From Calvatia gigantea (lineage: Eukaryota; Basidiomycota; Agaricomycetes; Agaricales; Lycoperdaceae): a stretch of DNA of 64,000 nucleotides. The position numbers and the translations under genes are program-made. Shown piece after piece: positions 61,893 through 64,000 of the stretch. Location of the stretch: NCBI GenBank assembly GCA_025093985.1, contig JACAAK010000014.1, positions 558,001-622,000 on the forward strand. The letters run 5' to 3'. Every line of letters begins with the position of its first letter. The stretch's first letter is position 1. Under the pieces are notes generated by a model, which saw nothing but the letters and a program-made list of their open reading frames with translations, did no database searches and was not told the origin of the DNA.

Positions 61893-64000
61893 TTACGCTC
61901 GAGGAAGCATGAATCTAACCCTTCCTGTCGGCTGAGTATAATCATCCACCTTGTCTACTCCTAACTTATAAAGCCCGTTCGTGAACCTATATAAGCTACC
62001 ACCCCCCTGATCTATAGTCTCCCCACGCCGGAAGCGAACTCGACTTCCCCTTTCCACTAGGGTCACGTATACCGGCCAAACGTTGGGCCACCTCTTCCAT
62101 GGTCAGCCTTCCGTCGGGATCCGAACTCCAGCAATCTTCAAAGAGCCGCCAAAGAGGTCCTGTTCCTGGCGGTTCGGGATCTGGATATTTGGGCGTCGTT
62201 CCCTTACTATCATTACTATAGAGTAAGTCGGGTTCTCGAACTACACCATCGAATGGTCGCGTTCCAGTCCAGATCTATAAGTCGCTTGGTAAACATTAGG
62301 TAGAGGGCCACATCCGAACATACCTCGTACGACGTAAGTGCAAAGGCACAGACGTCACTGGCCTTGTTTGGATGAATTCCATCTTCAATAACAAGTTCTA
62401 CAGCCTGATAATGTCGTTCTTCCCGTGGTTTAAAAATAGATTTCTCTTCAGCTATCATGAGAATCTCAGGATAACCGAAACCGCTGATAACGGGATGCCC
62501 GTCGTTGTGGATGAAAATTCGGGACTAAGCCAATTAAGAAGTTATCAGCCCTAGTGTGATGAGCCAAATAATCTGCGCACTGGTTCAAGGTCTCCATGTA
62601 TGACTTGCATCCGATGGAGGTATCGCAAACCTTCAGAGACACCGTTTATCTGTACGAAAAAAGTTGATTCCTTCCAGAAACAGCCTGAAGACAGACGTAC
62701 CATGGACAGTCTGGTGTTCACTTCGGCGCGTCTACCGTAGTGGGATAGGGTCCCGTTGAAGCAGTAGGAATAGACAATAGCAGGGCAATCAAGTTGCCAG
62801 GATTCGAACGACAGGCCAAGAAACTCAAGGACATTGATGTGGTGTAATTGTTGCCAAGTTGGAGCTTTTTGAATCAAATGCTACATAATTTATTGGTTAG
62901 GAGAAATCGCTGAAATCGCCGGTACAAACCTCTTTGACCTCGTCCTTTTGATCCACGTGCAGAACTTCGATGAAGACCTTCAGTTGTCCAGGTGACTTCC
63001 TGGTCTAGAATAAAAATTCTAGAGTACACTTGCCTCCATTTCAGTTTTACCAGTTTCTGCGAGATATCCAACGGAACAGTTTTCACGAAATGGAAAATCC
63101 TTTCGTTCATGAATGAGACCACTGAGGTTCTAGGACATTTCAGTTTTATAAGAAAACCAAACCATAAGCCGAGGAAGTATACCTTGTGCCGGGTCGGCCT
63201 TTGGGTAATGCCTCTCAAGCTCATGTCTACCCGCCTTGCCTTCTTTACTTCTTGTAGTTCAAGCCTTGCCTGGACTTGAGCCATTTCGACCTCAAAGACT
63301 TCCTGCCGTTCCGCTGACATTGTTGCGATATATCCAGCCATATCACCTGAGCAACCTGATAAAGTAAAAGAGAGTCACAAAACATAATACACGTACGTGA
63401 TACAAGTGTGAAAGGTATATGATCACCTAGAACCCCGCTGGAACCTACGTGCACGCCAAGGGTTAGCGCAGGGTTAAGACCAGGTACATATGGAGGCTAG
63501 TCACGACTTGCCTGTGGGGACTTGACTCGATCCTTTATTCCCCTCTCTTAACGACTCGGAGCTTGCGGGACTAATGGGCTCGGAAGGGTAGTCTAACTTC
63601 TCATAAGACGAGTCAACAGTCGTCCTTTCTACCAGCCAACTCTGTGGTGGTTCGAAGGCTTGAACATCTCCGGTTTCAGCCATCGCGTGAAGGGTACCCG
63701 CCTCTTCAGGCTTGGGGAACGGGGTAATGTGGGTACTTTCCCATATTTGCGCCCCAGCAGTGGTTCCCTCCCCTGGATCATCCAGCTCACGGAGATCTCG
63801 GGAGCATTCATGCGCAGTGCAGCGCTCCGTTGGACTTTTCCCAAACCCCCAACAGCGGCGGAGTAATGGCCAAATCCACTCCACCGGACGGTAGACTTCG
63901 TGGTCGCTAAGTTTAGGCTCCTCTGACTCCTTGTTGAAAAATGTGGTAGAAATCTGGGCCACGTTCCAGTGGTGGTATGGCTTGATTCCACTCACAACCT
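61893..64000 (-). pseudogene. Double-kinase relative (distal copy B), runs off the right edge
   Basis: At the right edge is the C-lobe of a first kinase (GIKPYHHWNVAQI, then WPLLRRCWGFGKSPTERC) and a Ser/Glu-rich linker ending SSQVPT. Next come a charged helical part (SAERQEVFEVEMAQVQARLE), a weak N-lobe, WQQLHHINVLEFLGLSFES, YLHRMQVIHGDLEP and PVISGFGYPEILM, then a C-lobe (PLWRLFEDCWSSDPDGRLT). The catalytic-loop Lys is Glu and DFG reads GFG, so kinase 2 looks catalytically dead. A one-base insertion near 62,070 shifts the tail relative to copy A; the tail frame ends at TAA 61895-61893. The 5' part is outside the window. Confidence 0.6.

Noticed and set aside
1..64000. CRISPR arrays, bacterial operons, insertion sequences or rRNA genes.
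   Set aside because: None seen; the spliced gene structures are eukaryotic.

Overview
The window reads as a Basidiomycota (most likely Agaricomycetes) nuclear contig. Genes are split by many 50-65 nt introns with branch-point-like sequence before AG. The gene content fits: a zinc-cluster domain, a homeobox factor, a Topors-like RING protein, a fungal multi-pass membrane family, QxW beta-trefoil lectins and expanded TKL-type kinases. All gene models were built by eye from reading frames and splice signals.

Layout. The left edge holds the 5' part of a kinase gene (minus strand), then a decayed Nup84/Nup107 copy (plus, about 1.9-5.05 kb) and about 4 kb with no gene I can support. An apparently intact phospholipase D (minus, 9.26-13.07 kb) and a multi-pass membrane protein (minus, 14.19-15.63 kb) follow. 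A BRD7/9-like bromodomain gene (minus, 18.06-20.94 kb) carries three apparent single-base frame breaks. A homeobox gene (plus, 23.46-25.29 kb), a long Topors-like RING E3 gene (minus, 25.83-28.98 kb) and two convergent SDR paralogues (29.12-31.85 kb) form the densest and best-preserved block. About 7.4 kb without a supportable gene follows, then a xylulokinase (minus, 39.23-42.50 kb) with a long low-complexity insert.

From 43.02 to 59.14 kb there are three tandem units of about 5 kb. Each has a beta-trefoil lectin gene (plus) facing a kinase gene (minus) whose product has two kinase domains. Unit 1 keeps an intact lectin but a broken kinase gene. Unit 2 keeps an apparently intact double-kinase gene but a broken lectin. 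Unit 3 has a broken lectin and a kinase gene with one early frame break. A 1,111-bp perfect-architecture foldback element (two 484-bp arms) sits in unit 2, and the empty site is visible in units 1 and 3. Beyond the array lie two more distant, degenerate double-kinase relatives (59.6-64.0 kb), with a Zn(II)2Cys6 zinc-cluster exon pair wedged between them.

The array looks like a birth-and-death cluster of sensor-like proteins: a carbohydrate-binding lectin paired with a tandem-kinase protein. A role in self/non-self recognition or defence is inference only. The PLD, bromodomain, RING, homeobox, SDR and xylulokinase genes look like ordinary core genes.
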